Made by a program: the position numbers and the translations under genes. The notes under the pieces are model-generated. The model had not been told where the DNA came from, ran no database searches, and saw only the letters and a program-made list of their open reading frames with translations. From assembly GCF_003576645.1 (NCBI RefSeq), contig NC_044919.1, positions 20,603,823 to 20,667,822 of the forward strand: a stretch of 64,000 nt of DNA, written 5' to 3'. The DNA comes from Ipomoea triloba. Taxonomy: Eukaryota > Streptophyta > Magnoliopsida > Solanales > Convolvulaceae. This document shows positions 21,130 through 33,476 of this stretch, in pieces (position 1 is the stretch's first letter; each line of letters opens with the position of its first letter).

Positions 21130-21759
21130 CTATATCTATACTATATATAAAAGCATTATCCTCCTCCAGAATATTCCCGCCCATACGTAGGGATATATTA
21201 ATAATATGGTAATTATTATTATAATATTAAATATTAATAATATTAATTACTATTATTATAAAATAATATTAATTATAATTGGTTATAATAGGTTATTAGT
21301 AATTATGGTAATTATTATAATAGAATAATATTAATGAGATAAGAATGTGGCTTTGATTGTTACAATTTTTGGTAATATTTACCTAAATGTACTCAAATTC
21401 TGATTGAGATACAAAAATTATGAATTTCAATCATATATCTAAAAACATAATAAGTATCAATCCAGGTTATACCCCTGGTTTATGTCCGTTTTTTCCGTTA
21501 ATTTTTGTTGTATCTTATGCTATAAAAGTTGTACTATATAATTTTTTGGACAAAAATGACCCTACTGTTATAACTTCTGTTATATTTTCACATTATAATT
21601 ACCATGCACATGCACACACAATATTTTTTCACATTCTTCAATGGTAAGTTTGAATTCATTTAGACTTTAATTAAATATTACCATAATTATATTTAGTAAT
21701 TTATCATTTCTATAATTCTTACTTCAATAATATTAATATGAATTCTACAATTATAAATA

Positions 21760-21827
<68 letters not shown>

Positions 21828-22293
21828 GGTACACACTATTATTTTAAAAAAATATTAATATTATAAATGAGCAACAACATAATGTATTTGCAGTAAAATT
21901 GAGACAAGATTTTTAGATATCAATATGTGAAAGTATTTGAATTGAGATAATTGAAATCAAGTATTATGTATATCCATATATGAATATGAATTTATAAGGA
22001 ATATATCTCTAATTAGAAGAAGACTACATTTAAACAAATTTTATTTATTTTCAAAGACAAAAAAGTTGTAATACAACGTTGAGTACCTTAAAATTACAGT
22101 GGAATATATTCATCACAATGAATTTGAATTTCTTGTGTTAATTTCAAATACAGGCACAACAAAAATTTTACTCAAATATCTATGAAATTTCGACAAATCA
22201 AAAAAAATGCATTATATTTATTTCAAAATGATTTATTAATTAGGTTTAAATATTGGGCACAAGTCTTCGCGCAAAGCGCGTAGAAAAAACTAA
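21129..22293 (+). mobile_element. Helitron-like element, small
   Basis: The 5' end TCTATATCTATACTATATAT matches the TC-start of plant Helitrons, followed by CCTCCTCC and TTCCCGCCCA as in the element at 30176. A candidate 3' end at 22268-22293 has the hairpin CGCGC-AAA-GCGCG, then AGAAAAAA and CTAA before T. No Rep/helicase is encoded, so it is non-autonomous. The same 5' end could instead pair with the 3' end at 30161. A (TA)n tract lies at about 21765-21822. Confidence 0.65.
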
Positions 22294-23355
22294 TTATATT
22301 ATATATGCTAATAATATCTAATAATTGTAATTGGCAATTGCCATGTAAAATTAAATCAAATATTTATTATATTTTATTTTCAAATCATTTCTAACCAATT
22401 CTCACATGGTAATAACCTACTAACACGAATTGTTTGCTTACATAATATTATTTTCTTAAATTAATTTGTTCATTAAATCGTAACAAATATTAGCATATTA
22501 ATGTCACTTATACACGGTAATAGCAGTAATGTACGTGCAATAAAAATTGGTAATATTTATATATACACAAAAATTGTCTTCAAGAAAAAAATATACATGA
22601 AGATCACATCCATAAAGTCATTATTTATTAGTAGAAAATTAAATCAAGAATATGAGAAATTATTGGAATTGAAAATTAAATCAAATGTAATTGTAAACAA
22701 ATAGGTATTGGAATATAATATATATGAAATTCAAATATGTATGGAATATAATATAATGGAGGTTTTCCATTCATATATAATAGCTTGCCTCTCTCTCTCT
22801 CTCTTTATGGTTATAAATACAAGAAGAAACACATCAACGACTACCACCAATTTTCATCTCTCTTAGTTCTGTTGTTTTTCGTTTGTGAAAGCATCAATGT
22901 AAATAGGAAGAACCACCCTTCTCCATAGAAGTGTGACATATTTACTGTTTTTTTTACTGTTCTTATCTTATCTTATCTTTTTTTTTTTGTTACAGGTTCT
23001 TATATTTTGTAATCACAAGCGCTAGGATTAATTGTTGGTAGCTTCAATTGTTGAAAGGTAAGCTAATTTGTCAAATAACTACAACTTTTATTCTAAATAT
23101 TAACAATTTTTTTTTAATTGATTTTTTAACTATTTTTTTATATTTGAAATCTTATATTTTCAGCTCTCTTGATCCTTTAATTACAAAATACAGATATTTG
23201 GAGCCTAATAAGCAATATGATGCAAAGGATAGTGGATCTGTTAAGAGATGTGAAAGTTGAGAAGCAATTAATAAAATATTTTCCTGTTGAAATCCTAGAC
23301 ATTTATGTTTTAAGGCATTAAAGAATTCAAATTTTAAATTTGTGTGATTTGTTTA
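22294..23355 (+). pseudogene. Gene-like fragment, probably captured by Helitron
   Basis: It has promoter-like features: (CT)n at 22790-22805, TATAAATA at 22812-22819, then leader-like sequence. A donor G|GTAAGC (23058) and an acceptor TTTTCAG (23163) bracket an AT-rich intron. The second exon (23164-23260) ends LEPNKQYDAKDSGSVKRCES and TGA. The same exon end occurs in the Helitron at 30945-31005. I do not recognise the protein. The earlier part 22294-22780 is AT-rich and featureless. Confidence 0.45.
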
Positions 23356-24412
23356 TGTAACCCCTCGGTTTTTCCGACAAAGTTAGGGTTCGAAAAATAT
23401 TTTTTTTAGGCTATAATATTTATGAGGTGATCTCTCGGTACTTCAGAAGGATTTTTATAAGTGAGACTAGTTATTAACAAGCTGCGATCTACGTACCGGT
23501 CACGAACCGTAAAATGTTAAAGGATGCTTATACAGTTCGAATTTTCCTAAAGATTAGATTATTAAGTATGATACGATTAAGCCTGAACTTCTAGTTAGTT
23601 CAAGTGAAAATTTAAACGGACTGTAAGGGTAAAATTGTTACGGACCTTGTACCTATATTTCGCGAGATACCGAAAAATTCCCAATTTTAGTGGTTATCGA
23701 CGGGATTATTTTTAGGATAATTTTGGTGTTAGAATTTTCTCGAATTAAGTTATAATCCTCCGAACTTTCATCTGATTTAACCCCAAACTAGCAAAGTAAA
23801 TATTTGTTCTTCAAGAGCCACCATAGGGAGTTGACATGTGGCACTCCTATTTACCACATGGTTAGTGCATTAACGGCATGTCATAGGAAGTATGGGAATG
23901 TTGCACTTGTTCCTTAATCTTCAAGCAAGACTCACCATCATCCCCTCTCTCCTACTCCTAAGTTCGAAAATTCATAAGGGAAAAAGGAAGAAGAAAGAAG
24001 AGCTTAGTCTTCCACTTTGTGATCAAGAACTCCTAAGCATCTCTTCAACTCAAGTGCTTTAGTGTAGGTAAGACTTTGGTTTTGTTCGGTTAAATCCTTC
24101 CTAGAACTTAAGTGTAAACAAAAGGTGCAGGAAAATGTTGTTATTATGGTGTTTGTTTTTAGGATCTTTGGTGAAGGGCTCGAAAGAGGAGATCATCAAC
24201 TCTTACGGTTTTAAAATTCTCTAAAGAGGTAAGGAATCCTTAAGTTGGTTTAGTCACTTGAAGGTGATCAAATGCTAGTAAATTATGTGACTAGGAATTT
24301 TATGTGAAAATTATGTGTTAAGTTTATGGATCTACAAGTTGGCTCAAAGAAACTACACTTTAATGTTTAGTAATTTTTGGTATGCATGTTCATAGTTAAT
24401 TTATGCATTTAT

Positions 24413-24664
24413 ATGTTGTGTTTATGTCCATATAGGCTTATACTTGTGAAATATATGTTGTGTTTATGTCCATATAGGCTTATACTTGTGAAAAATATGT
24501 TGTGTTTATGTCCATATAGGCTTATACTTGTGAAAATAATGTTGTGTTTATGTCCATATAGGCTTATACTTGTGAAAATATTGTTGTGTTTATGTCCATA
24601 TAGGCTTATACTTGTGAAAATATTGTTGTGTTTATGTCCATATAGGCTTATACTTGTGAAAATA
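24413..24664 (+). repeat. Six 42-bp units in solo LTR
   Basis: ATGTTGTG or TTGTTGTG recurs at 24413, 24455, 24497, 24539, 24581 and 24623. Units differ only at the junction, where upstream wording is progressively replaced by downstream wording, so the junction moves stepwise. The second assembled copy (after 25684) has only one unit. Confidence 0.9.
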
Positions 24665-26761
24665 TTGAAAAAAAATCAAGATAGTCTCTGGCAGTAACTT
24701 CCGAGATTTATTGGGAAAAATTAGTAAGGTATTTTGATCCTATTTTTTTTAGACATGTAGTTCTATAAGTGTAGAACCTGCATATAAAATTTCATAATTA
24801 TCGGAGTAGTATAAGTATGGTTTTCGAATTTTTTTCCAAAACTGGTCCGGAGAGAAAAATTCTGGACAGCACACTGCCAAGGGCAAAAATGGAATTTTCT
24901 GTGTTTATTCACGGATCAAAATGACCAAAAATTTTTATGGACATCAAGTACTATAAGTTGGGGTTCTACCATACAAATTTCAAGTGAAAAAGAGTTCGGG
25001 AACTATTTTTACCGGCTCAATCTTTCGGACTGCGCCAAGCTGAAATTTGCTGAAAAGGAATGGTTAGAAACAAGTTTGACCAAAAATTTGGATGGACGCG
25101 GCCTTGGACGCGCGTCCAACGCGCGTCCATCGACGCCCAGAGTTACGGCGTCACGGCCGAGAGGCCGGACGAGGGCACGGACGCGCTTCCGTGGCGCCCA
25201 GTTTTTCGGCGTCATTTGCCGAACCAGCGGACGTGCGTCCGCTGTGCGTCCGCCGCTGCGGATAACCGCGAATTTTCGCGACGCGATTTCGTTTTCGACT
25301 CATTTTCGACTCGTTTCCGACTCGTTTTTAACCGAACCTTCCCCCGATGTTTTTAATCCCGAGTGTTATGATGTTTGGAAGGCCTACGGGCAACCGGGTA
25401 AATTTTTGAAAGCTCGAATATTATTTTTGTGCATTACATTTCTTAACTTGGGGAAAAATTGCGTTTTAAGAAATAATGTGACTCCGTTACTTGGATTTTC
25501 ATGGTGGAAAATCATTGACCAATATGTGAATGTTGGAAACAAAATTGAGCAAGTATGATAATTTTGAGTCGTCATGTGAATAGTGAGATGTCTTTGTATG
25601 ATTAATTCATACTGCAGAGCGAAGTCTATTCGCTGAGAGAATAGTGAGATGTCTTTGTATGATTAATTCATACTGCAGAGCGANGTTAATTTATGCATTT
25701 ATATGTTGTGTTTATGTCCATATAGGCTTATACTTGTGAAAATATTGAAAAAAAATCAAGATAGTCTCTGGCAGTAACTTCCGAGATTTATTGGGAAAAA
25801 TTAGTAAGGTATTTTGATCCTATTTTTTTTAGACATGTAGTTCTATAAGTGTAGAACCTGCATATAAAATTTCATAATTATCGGAGTAGTATAAGTATGG
25901 TTTTCGAATTTTTTTCCAAAACTGGTCCGGAGAGAAAAATTCTGGACAGCACACTGCCAAGGGCAAAAATGGAATTTTCTGTGTTTATTCACGGATCAAA
26001 ATGACCAAAAATTTTTATGGACATCAAGTACTATAAGTTGGGGTTCTACCATACAAATTTCAAGTGAAAAAGAGTTCGGGAACTATTTTTACCGGCTCAA
26101 TCTTTCGGACTGCGCCAAGCTGAAATTTGCTGAAAAGGAATGGTTAGAAACAAGTTTGACCAAAAATTTGGATGGACGCGGCCTTGGACGCGCGTCCAAC
26201 GCGCGTCCATCGACGCCCAGAGTTACGGCGTCACGGCCGAGAGGCCGGACGAGGGCACGGACGCGCTTCCGTGGCGCCCAGTTTTTCGGCGTCATTTGCC
26301 GAACCAGCGGACGTGCGTCCGCTGTGCGTCCGCCGCTGCGGATAACCGCGAATTTTCGCGACGCGATTTCGTTTTCGACTCATTTTCGACTCGTTTCCGA
26401 CTCGTTTTTAACCGAACCTTCCCCCGATGTTTTTAATCCCGAGTGTTATGATGTTTGGAAGGCCTACGGGCAACCGGGTAAATTTTTGAAAGCTCGAATA
26501 TTATTTTTGTGCATTACATTTCTTAACTTGGGGAAAAATTGCGTTTTAAGAAATAATGTGACTCCGTTACTTGGATTTTCATGGTGGAAAATCATTGACC
26601 AATATGTGAATGTTGGAAACAAAATTGAGCAAGTATGATAATTTTGAGTCGTCATGTGAATAGTGAGATGTCTTTGTATGATTAATTCATACTGCAGAGC
26701 GAAGTCTATTCGCTGAGAGAATAGTGAGATGTCTTTGTATGATTAATTCATACTGCAGAGC
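24661..26761 (+). other. Exact 1080-bp-offset duplication joined by one N
   Basis: 24661-25681 recurs at 25741-26761 with no difference that I could see. A single N at 25684 separates the copies and a 142-N gap follows the second. This points to overlapping contigs placed end to end rather than a real duplication. Confidence 0.85.
25106..25242 (+). promoter_or_regulatory. GC-rich palindromes in solo LTR
   Basis: GGACGCGCGTCC (25106-25117) is a perfect 12-bp palindrome, followed by another GCGCGTCC. GCGGACGTGCGTCCGC (25227-25242) is a 16-bp dyad with a central mismatch. They sit in a short GC-rich island (25095-25270) of an otherwise AT-rich LTR, and are duplicated at +1080. Confidence 0.65.
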
Positions 26762-27411
26762 NNNNNNNNNNNNNNNNNNNNNNNNNNNNNNNNNNNNNNN
26801 NNNNNNNNNNNNNNNNNNNNNNNNNNNNNNNNNNNNNNNNNNNNNNNNNNNNNNNNNNNNNNNNNNNNNNNNNNNNNNNNNNNNNNNNNNNNNNNNNNNN
26901 NNNGAGTTATGAAATTATTGAGTGTTTTTAATAATTATAAAATCTAGTTACTCCGTAACTAGATCGCAGAATAAAAGGTCGTAAGTCCTGATCAGTAAAG
27001 CATGTGTTGTGAGAATCCCCTTTGAATTAAAGGATGAATTCTTGGAAATGGTAGTGTTATGTGCTGATGTCACTTATATACCATATGGTGTTGCTTCATT
27101 GTTAATATGATTGCAGGTAGAATGCAACCGTTGGGTAAAGCTTACATTTTCTGAATATTATGTTGTTTTCGAAACCTTTGTTTACTTTCGAGTGACAATG
27201 GATTTCCTTACTTAGCCGTCGTGCTAACTACACTTCGATGTGTTTACAGATGTTGTCTAGTATGGGCTCCTGAAGCCTGATGAGTTCTGAATAGGATGGA
27301 AGTCGAGGTTGAGGACTACCCTATCCTAGAATAGACACCCTGGAAGAATTATTTCCATACGTACATATTTGTATGTTGACACGGTTATTTGAGGTTGTAA
27401 GTTTAGCCTTG

Positions 27412-27579
27412 GCGTTTGGGTATAGGAGAGATACCTAAACGTGGCGGTAACACGCGTTTGGGTATAGGAGAGATACCTAAACGTGGCGGTAACACCCGTT
27501 TGGGTATAGGAGAGATACCTAAACGTGGCGGTAACACCCATTTGGGTATAGGAGAGATACCTAAACGTGGCGGTAACAC
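27412..27579 (+). repeat. Four 42-bp units with GGTAT/ATACC hairpin
   Basis: Units at 27412, 27454, 27496 and 27538 each contain GGGTATAGGAGAGATACC, able to fold with a GGTAT/ATACC stem. Junctions drift (CACGCG, CACCCG, CACCCA), again a stepped 42-bp pattern. Confidence 0.9.
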
Positions 27580-27669
27580 CCAGTTTTCTGTTGGTTAGAT
27601 GCTTCCGCAATGTATTGTATTATTAGGGATTTTGTAACAAATCCAAGAGGTGAAAATTGGGGTGTTACA

Positions 27670-30161
27670 GTTTAAATCTTAACATTTCATGGTTTTACAT
27701 TACTTTGAATATGCAGTTGTTTTATTCGTTTATTCATACCATGTTCAGATGTGAAATTATAGTTCAAAAAAGAATATTAAAAAAAATAATTAACTGAAAA
27801 TTAAATGGCACGGAATTTAGGACGTTTTAAAAAGTAAATTAATATTAATATTTGATTGAAAATTTAACGAAAAAGGAAATGAATTTATTTCGACAATTAA
27901 ATTATTATAATTATATTAATCATATTAATATTTATGAAGGAAAAAAATGAATATATTAATATTTCATTGGAAATATAATTGGCAATTATATTTTTATAAT
28001 TATATTACTTATTAATTATATGGAAATGAATATTAAAATTTTTTATGAATGAAAAAGGAAATAAAGGGGAATATTACTATTATGTTACTAATGTTACTAA
28101 AATGAAATAGGAGATTAATAATAAAAATTCACTATAAATATAACATAGTTTTCCCTATGCAAAAAATAGTAACCACTAAATGAAATATTAGGAAAAAAAT
28201 TATGAGAGAAAAAGAATTAGAAATGCATATTTATTCCTTTTATGAAGGAAAAAGAAAATGAATATATTCATATTTTACTGGAAATATAATCGACAATTAT
28301 ATTATAATTATAATTATATTAATTATTTAGAAAGAAAAACAAAATGAATTTATTAATATTTCACTCAAAATATATTCAAAAATTATATTTTTATAATTAT
28401 ATTACTTTTTAATCATATGGAAATTAATATTAAAATTTTATGAACAAAAAGGAAATGAATATTACACGGAAATATGTTATTAATATTTTCTTACTAATTG
28501 GCAATGGATCATGCCAATTAATTGGCAATTATCAGAAAAATGGAATGGAAAGCAATAGTAATTCTTTTGACGAAGGAAAAAGGAAATGAATATACTCAAA
28601 AGAAAATGAAATATTATGAAAAGTGAAATGAATATATTAATATTTCATTGGAAATATAACACAACTTTTAACTACGAAAAAATTAGTAACCACCAAATGA
28701 ATGATTAGGTAAAAATTATAAAGGAAAAATGAATGTAAAATAATATTAATTCTTTTTATAAAGGAAAAAGGAAATAAATATATTCAAAAGGAAAAGAAAT
28801 ATTAGGAAAAACGAAATGAACATATTAATATTTCACTAAAAATATAACACAGCTTTCTCTACGAACAAATTAGTTACCACCAAATGAAATATTATGAACA
28901 CATTATGAAGGAAAAAAGAATGGAAATGAATATTAATTTTTTTTATGATGGAAAATGGAAATGAATATATTTATAAGTAAATGAAATTTTATGAAAAACA
29001 AAATGAATATATTAATATGTCACTGAAAATATGACACAACTATTCATATGAAAAAATTTGCAACCAACAAATGAAATATTAGGAAAAAATTATTAAGGAA
29101 ATATGAATGGAAATCAATATTAATTATTTTTATGAAGAAAAAATCAAATGAATATATTTAAAAGGAAATGAAATATTAAGAAAAACGAAATGAATATATT
29201 AATATTTCACTGGAAATATAGCATAGCTTTCCCTACAAAAGAATTAGTAACCAACAAATGAAATATTAGGAAAACTTTTGAAGGTAAAAGGAATGACAAT
29301 TAATAATTCTTTTTATAAAGAAAAAAAGAAATGAATATATTCAAAAAGAAATTAAAATATTAGGAAAAATGAAATGAATATATTAATGGAAATATAATCG
29401 GCAATTATATTATTATAATTATATGAATTAAATATAAATTAATTTATTATATTAATTATTAATTATATTAATAAATACTACTCCATAAGCACGGGAGCGT
29501 GCTCTTTTTAGTTGTAGCGTTAACCGAAGCTCCCTCTGAACATTGTAGAAGGTCGAACATATTTAATATATAATAATAATTTTTGTATATACGAATTGAT
29601 ATTCCTATTAACGAAAAATAATTAATTTTGTGTAATTGACTAACAATAATTGCCTAATAATTATTATGGTAATTAAGCTAAATATTGGCCATTGAATTTA
29701 TTTTTATACTCCGTAATAATTAAAGTTAAATTATTTCTCATTTTTCCATATTTATTTTTGTAATAATATAATTACTTAAGTTATACGGAGTATTAAATAT
29801 CGATCTTTTTAAGATAAATGTAAACAAACAAGTCATATATTATTCAATTAATTAAGTGATACTTTTGCACTAATCTTATAATCAAATAAATTACATGTTC
29901 AATATGAAATTTTAAAAAATAATTTTATCTTTAATTTTATTATCTAAATGAATAATGAAAAAATTTATCCGTGATTCGCACGGGTAATTAGACAATTATT
30001 TGCTCTAATTCAAGCAAAGAAAACATAATCAATCCAACCAATTTCATCAATTGCGCTATATAATATTCGATGCGATAATTTATATAATTGTATATCGATC
30101 CAAATATTCTTAAAATATTATAATAAATTCATTTCGTGCAACGCACGGGCGAAAATACTTG
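27670..30161 (+). mobile_element. Helitron 3' part (interrupted copy)
   Basis: Continues the sequence before the solo LTR and parallels 31040-33179 throughout: GGCACGGAATTTAGG, the ~187-bp repeats, and the 3' hairpin GTGCAACGCAC followed by GGGCGAAAATACTTG and T (30137-30162). The terminal CTTG is a one-base change from CTAG. AT-rich, no coding frames. Confidence 0.7.
28430..29400 (+). repeat. ~187-bp tandem repeats in Helitron
   Basis: GAAATGAAYATATTAATATTTCACTG-like segments recur at about 28618, 28805, 28990, 29185 and 29365, followed by ATATAACACAACTTTC and AAATTAGTAACCACC. The period is about 186-188 bp with roughly 10-15 percent divergence by eye. Confidence 0.75.
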
Positions 30162-30287
30162 TAATAACAATATAATCTATCTCTACTACATATAAAAACA
30201 ATATCCTCCTCCCAAATTTTCCCGCCCAAACTTAGTGGCATTTTAGTAAAATCATTTATTTTATTCATTTATTAATTTATTAATTAT

Positions 30288-30338
<51 letters not shown>

Positions 30339-30800
30339 TAAAATCAGTCAATTGCTAAGAACATACCAATCTCAAAATTATTTTAGTAAAATCATTGATT
30401 TTATTAATCAACCATATATATTTTCATAAAATTAGCAATCAATTATTATTACAATTAAAAATTATTTACACTTTCCTTTGAGAGGACCCTTTGTTTCACA
30501 ATTTTTATGTTTGAAAGGGAGGGGTTTTGGTGATACATTTTTATTTGTGATGCCTAAAGTGATATGTATTGCTATCTTTAGGTGCGGTGGGATGAAACTT
30601 CAACGATTCCAAGGCCTAATTGGGTTTCACCTTGAAAACTAGAGCCAACTCTTTCTCCTTCTGCACTAAATCCACTAATTTGTGCCTTTCACCCCAAAAT
30701 TTAGGGGCATTTATTGTAAATTAATTTCTCTTAAATAATCATACTTTACTATGTGTTTATGTTTATTGGTTATAATGTTATTTATAAACAAGAAAAGTAC

Positions 30801-30833
<33 letters not shown>

Positions 30834-30903
30834 GTATACCATACTTTTCCTAATCTACTTTATTAATTCCCTAAACTACTACACTTCATTCCCATCTTTT
30901 CCT

Positions 30904-30944
<41 letters not shown>

Positions 30945-30945
<1 letters not shown>

Positions 30946-31005
30946 GATCCTAATAAGCAATGTGATGCAAAGGATAGTGGATCTGTTAAGAGATGTGAAA
31001 GTTGA
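30945..31005 (+). pseudogene. Captured exon end shared by two Helitrons
   Basis: Reads DPNKQCDAKDSGSVKRCES and TGA, against EPNKQYDAKDSGSVKRCES at 23200-23260. In this copy the upstream exon and intron are replaced by an (AAT)n tract. The protein family is not recognised. Confidence 0.5.
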
Positions 31006-31606
31006 GAAGCAATTAATAAAATATTTTCCTATTGAAATCCTAGACATTTATGTTTTGTTTAAATCTTAACATTTCATGGTTTTACATTAATTTGAATATG
31101 GAGTTGTTTTATTCGTTTATTCATACCATGTTCAGAGGTGAAATTATATTTCAAAAAAAAAAGAATATTAAAAAAAAATTAACTGCAAATTAAACGGCAC
31201 GGAATTTAGGCCATTTGAAAAAGTAAATTAATATTTATTTTTGATTGAAAATTGAACGAAAAAGGAAATGAATTTATTTCGACAATTAAATTATTATAAT
31301 TATATTAATCATATTAATATTTATGAAGCAAAAAAGAAAATAAATATTTTAATATTTGATTGGAAATATAATTGGCAATTATAGTTTTATAATTATATTA
31401 CTTATTAATTATATGGAAATGAATATTAAAAAAAATTTATGAATGAAAAAGGAAATGAATATTACATGGGAATCTGTTATTAATATTTTCTTATGCCAAT
31501 TAATTGGCAATTATCAGGAAAAAGGATTGAAAAGCAATATTAATTCTTTTGATGAAGGAAAAAAGAAATGAATATACTCAAAAGAAAATGGAATATTATG
31601 AAAAAT

Positions 31607-32400
31607 GAAATGAATATATTAATATTTTACTGGAAATATAACACAACTTTTTCCTATGAAAAAATTAGTAACCACCAAATGAATGATTAGGAAAAATTAT
31701 AAAGGAAAAAGGAATTAAAATAATATTAATTTTTTTTTATGAAGGAAAAAGGAAATGAATATATTCAAAAGGAAATTAAATATTAGGAAAAACGAAATGA
31801 ACATATTAATATTTCACATGAAATATAATAAAGCTTTCTCTACGAACAAATTAGTAGCCACCAAATGAAATATTATGAAAAAATTAGGAAGGAAAAAAGA
31901 ATGGAAATGAATATTAATTTGTTTATGAAGGAAAATGGAAATGAATATATTTATAATGAAATGAAATATTAGGAAAAAAGAAATGAATATATTAATATTT
32001 CACTGTAAATACAACATAACTTTCCATATGAAAAAATTAGTAACCAACAAATAAAATATTAGGAAAAATTTATGAAGGAAAAATGAATGGAAATCAATAT
32101 TAATTCTTTTTATGAAGGAAGAATGAAATGAATATATTTAAAATGAAATGAAATATTAGGAAAAACGAAATGAATATATATTAATATTTCACTGGAAATA
32201 TAGCATAACTTTCCCTACAAAAGAATTATTAACCAACAAATGAAATATTAGGAAAAAATTATGAAGGAAAAAGGAATGACAATCAATAATTGTTTTTATA
32301 TAGGAAAAAGTAAATGAATATATTCAAAAGGAAATTAAAATATTAGGAAAAATGAAATGAATATATTAATATTGTATTGGAAATATAATCGACAATTATA
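31607..32400 (+). repeat. ~187-bp tandem repeats, second Helitron
   Basis: Repeat starts at about 31607, 31795, 31981, 32167 and 32355. They correspond one to one with those in the first copy, so the array predates the duplication of the element. Confidence 0.75.
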
Positions 32401-33179
32401 TTATTATAATTATATGAATTAAATATTAATTAATTATATTAATAAATACTACTCCATAATAATTAATATTTATTAACTAGAAGGTTGAGCAATCTTCTCA
32501 CCAGATTTAGATGTCGTTGATCAAATTAATTAGTACACGTGTGACATGAACACTGCAGAAAGCCGAACATATTTAATATAATAATAATAATAATAATAAT
32601 TTTTGTATATATGAATTGATATTCCTGTTAACGAAAAATAATTAATTAGTATAATTGACTAATAATAATTGCCTAATAATTATTATGGTAATTAAGCTAA
32701 ATATTGGTCGTTGAATTTATTTTTATACTCCTTAATAATTAAATTTAAATTATTTCTCATTTTTTCCATATTTATTTTTGTAATAATATAATTACTTAAG
32801 TTATATTAAATATCAATCTTTTTAAGATAAATGTAAACAAACAAGTCATATATTATTGAATTAATTGAGTGATACTTTTGCACTAATCTTATAATCAAAT
32901 AAATGTACATGTTCAATATTAGATTTTTTAAAATAATTTCATCTCTAATTTTATTATCTAAATAAATAATAAAAAAATTTACCCGACACGTGTAATTGGA
33001 CAATTATTTGCTCTAATTCAAGTAAAGAAAACACCATAAAACATAATCAATCCAACCAATTTAATCAATTGCGCTATATAATATTCGATGTTATAATTTA
33101 TATAATTGTATATCGATCCAAAGATTCTTAAAATATTATAATAAATTCATTCCTTGCAACGCACGGGCGAAAATACTAG

Positions 33180-33224
33180 TAATAATAATAATAATAATAA
33201 TAATAATCATCATCATCATCATAA
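33180..33224. repeat. (AAT)n(CAT)n microsatellite between Helitrons
   Basis: (TAA)n then (CAT)5 lie directly between the CTAG end of one Helitron and the TC start of another. Confidence 0.9.
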
Positions 33225-33476
33225 TCTTCTATAATAAAAAAGCCTGAAGCAAGAATTTAATGCAGCCTTGGCAAATATTCCCGCCCACTACAAAACGGCG
33301 CAGTTTTGGGTATTTACGGCATTCGGGGCCACGAATCCCGCCCAGTGCAAAACAATGCAGTTTTGATGAATAAACGTTAATAAGGAAATTTTTTGAATAT
33401 AATCAGCTTAAGAATTGTGAAAGGCAACTTAATTAATTCAAACTAGATATTTATGGCACACGTTTGTAAACGAAAT
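33225..33476 (+). mobile_element. Helitron 5' end, truncated by copia LTR
   Basis: TCTTCTATAATAAAAAAGCC followed by TTCCCGCCCAC twice (TTCCCGCCCA near 33287, TCCCGCCCAG near 33337) is a Helitron 5' end of another subfamily. It is cut at 33476 by the LTR; no 3' end was found beyond the copia block. Confidence 0.55.

Larger units (their letters stand above)
23356..27669 (+). mobile_element. Solo chromovirus-type LTR with GTTTA duplication
   Basis: Starts TGTAACCCCTCGG and ends GGGGTGTTACA, flanked on both sides by GTTTA (23351-23355, 27670-27674). The paralogous Helitron at 31040-31070 runs ATGTTTTGTTTAAATC without interruption, the empty site. As assembled it is 4314 bp, but this includes a 1080-bp exact repeat, a 142-base gap (26762-26903) and 42-bp stepped duplications, so the real LTR is nearer 3 kb. 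The internal region is absent. The frames at 25060-25558 and their copies are LTR sequence and not a gene. Confidence 0.93.
30176..33179 (+). mobile_element. Helitron, complete non-autonomous copy
   Basis: The 5' end TCTATCTCTACTACATATAA (30176) and 3' end hairpin GCAACGCACGGG then GAAAATACTAG (33176-33179 = CTAG) are inserted between A (30175) and T (33180), as Helitrons do. There is no Rep/helicase. It contains (TA)n at 30290-30334 and 30799-30823, (AAT)n at 30907-30943, a captured exon end at 30945-31005 and five ~187-bp repeats. 30450-30720 is unique sequence, perhaps another captured fragment, that I cannot identify. Confidence 0.8.

Noticed and set aside
22501..22704. 67-codon frame upstream of the captured gene fragment
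   Set aside because: Lys/Ile/Asn-rich, as expected for AT-rich DNA; no link to the exon end at 23164-23260.
24377..24697. 106-codon frame with repeated MLCLCPYRLILVK, resembling a membrane repeat protein
   Set aside because: It is a 42-bp stepped repeat inside the solo LTR; only one unit occurs in the other assembled copy.
25060..25558. Overlapping 98- and 160-codon plus-strand frames in a GC-rich island, repeated at +1080
   Set aside because: They lie within a solo LTR defined by terminal repeats and target duplication; composition is low-complexity Arg-rich from CG-rich palindromes, and the second copy is an assembly repeat.
27326..27610. 94-codon minus-strand frame with four repeats of VTATFRYLSYTQT
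   Set aside because: It arises from four 42-bp units (a multiple of three) in LTR sequence, so the open frame is a by-product.
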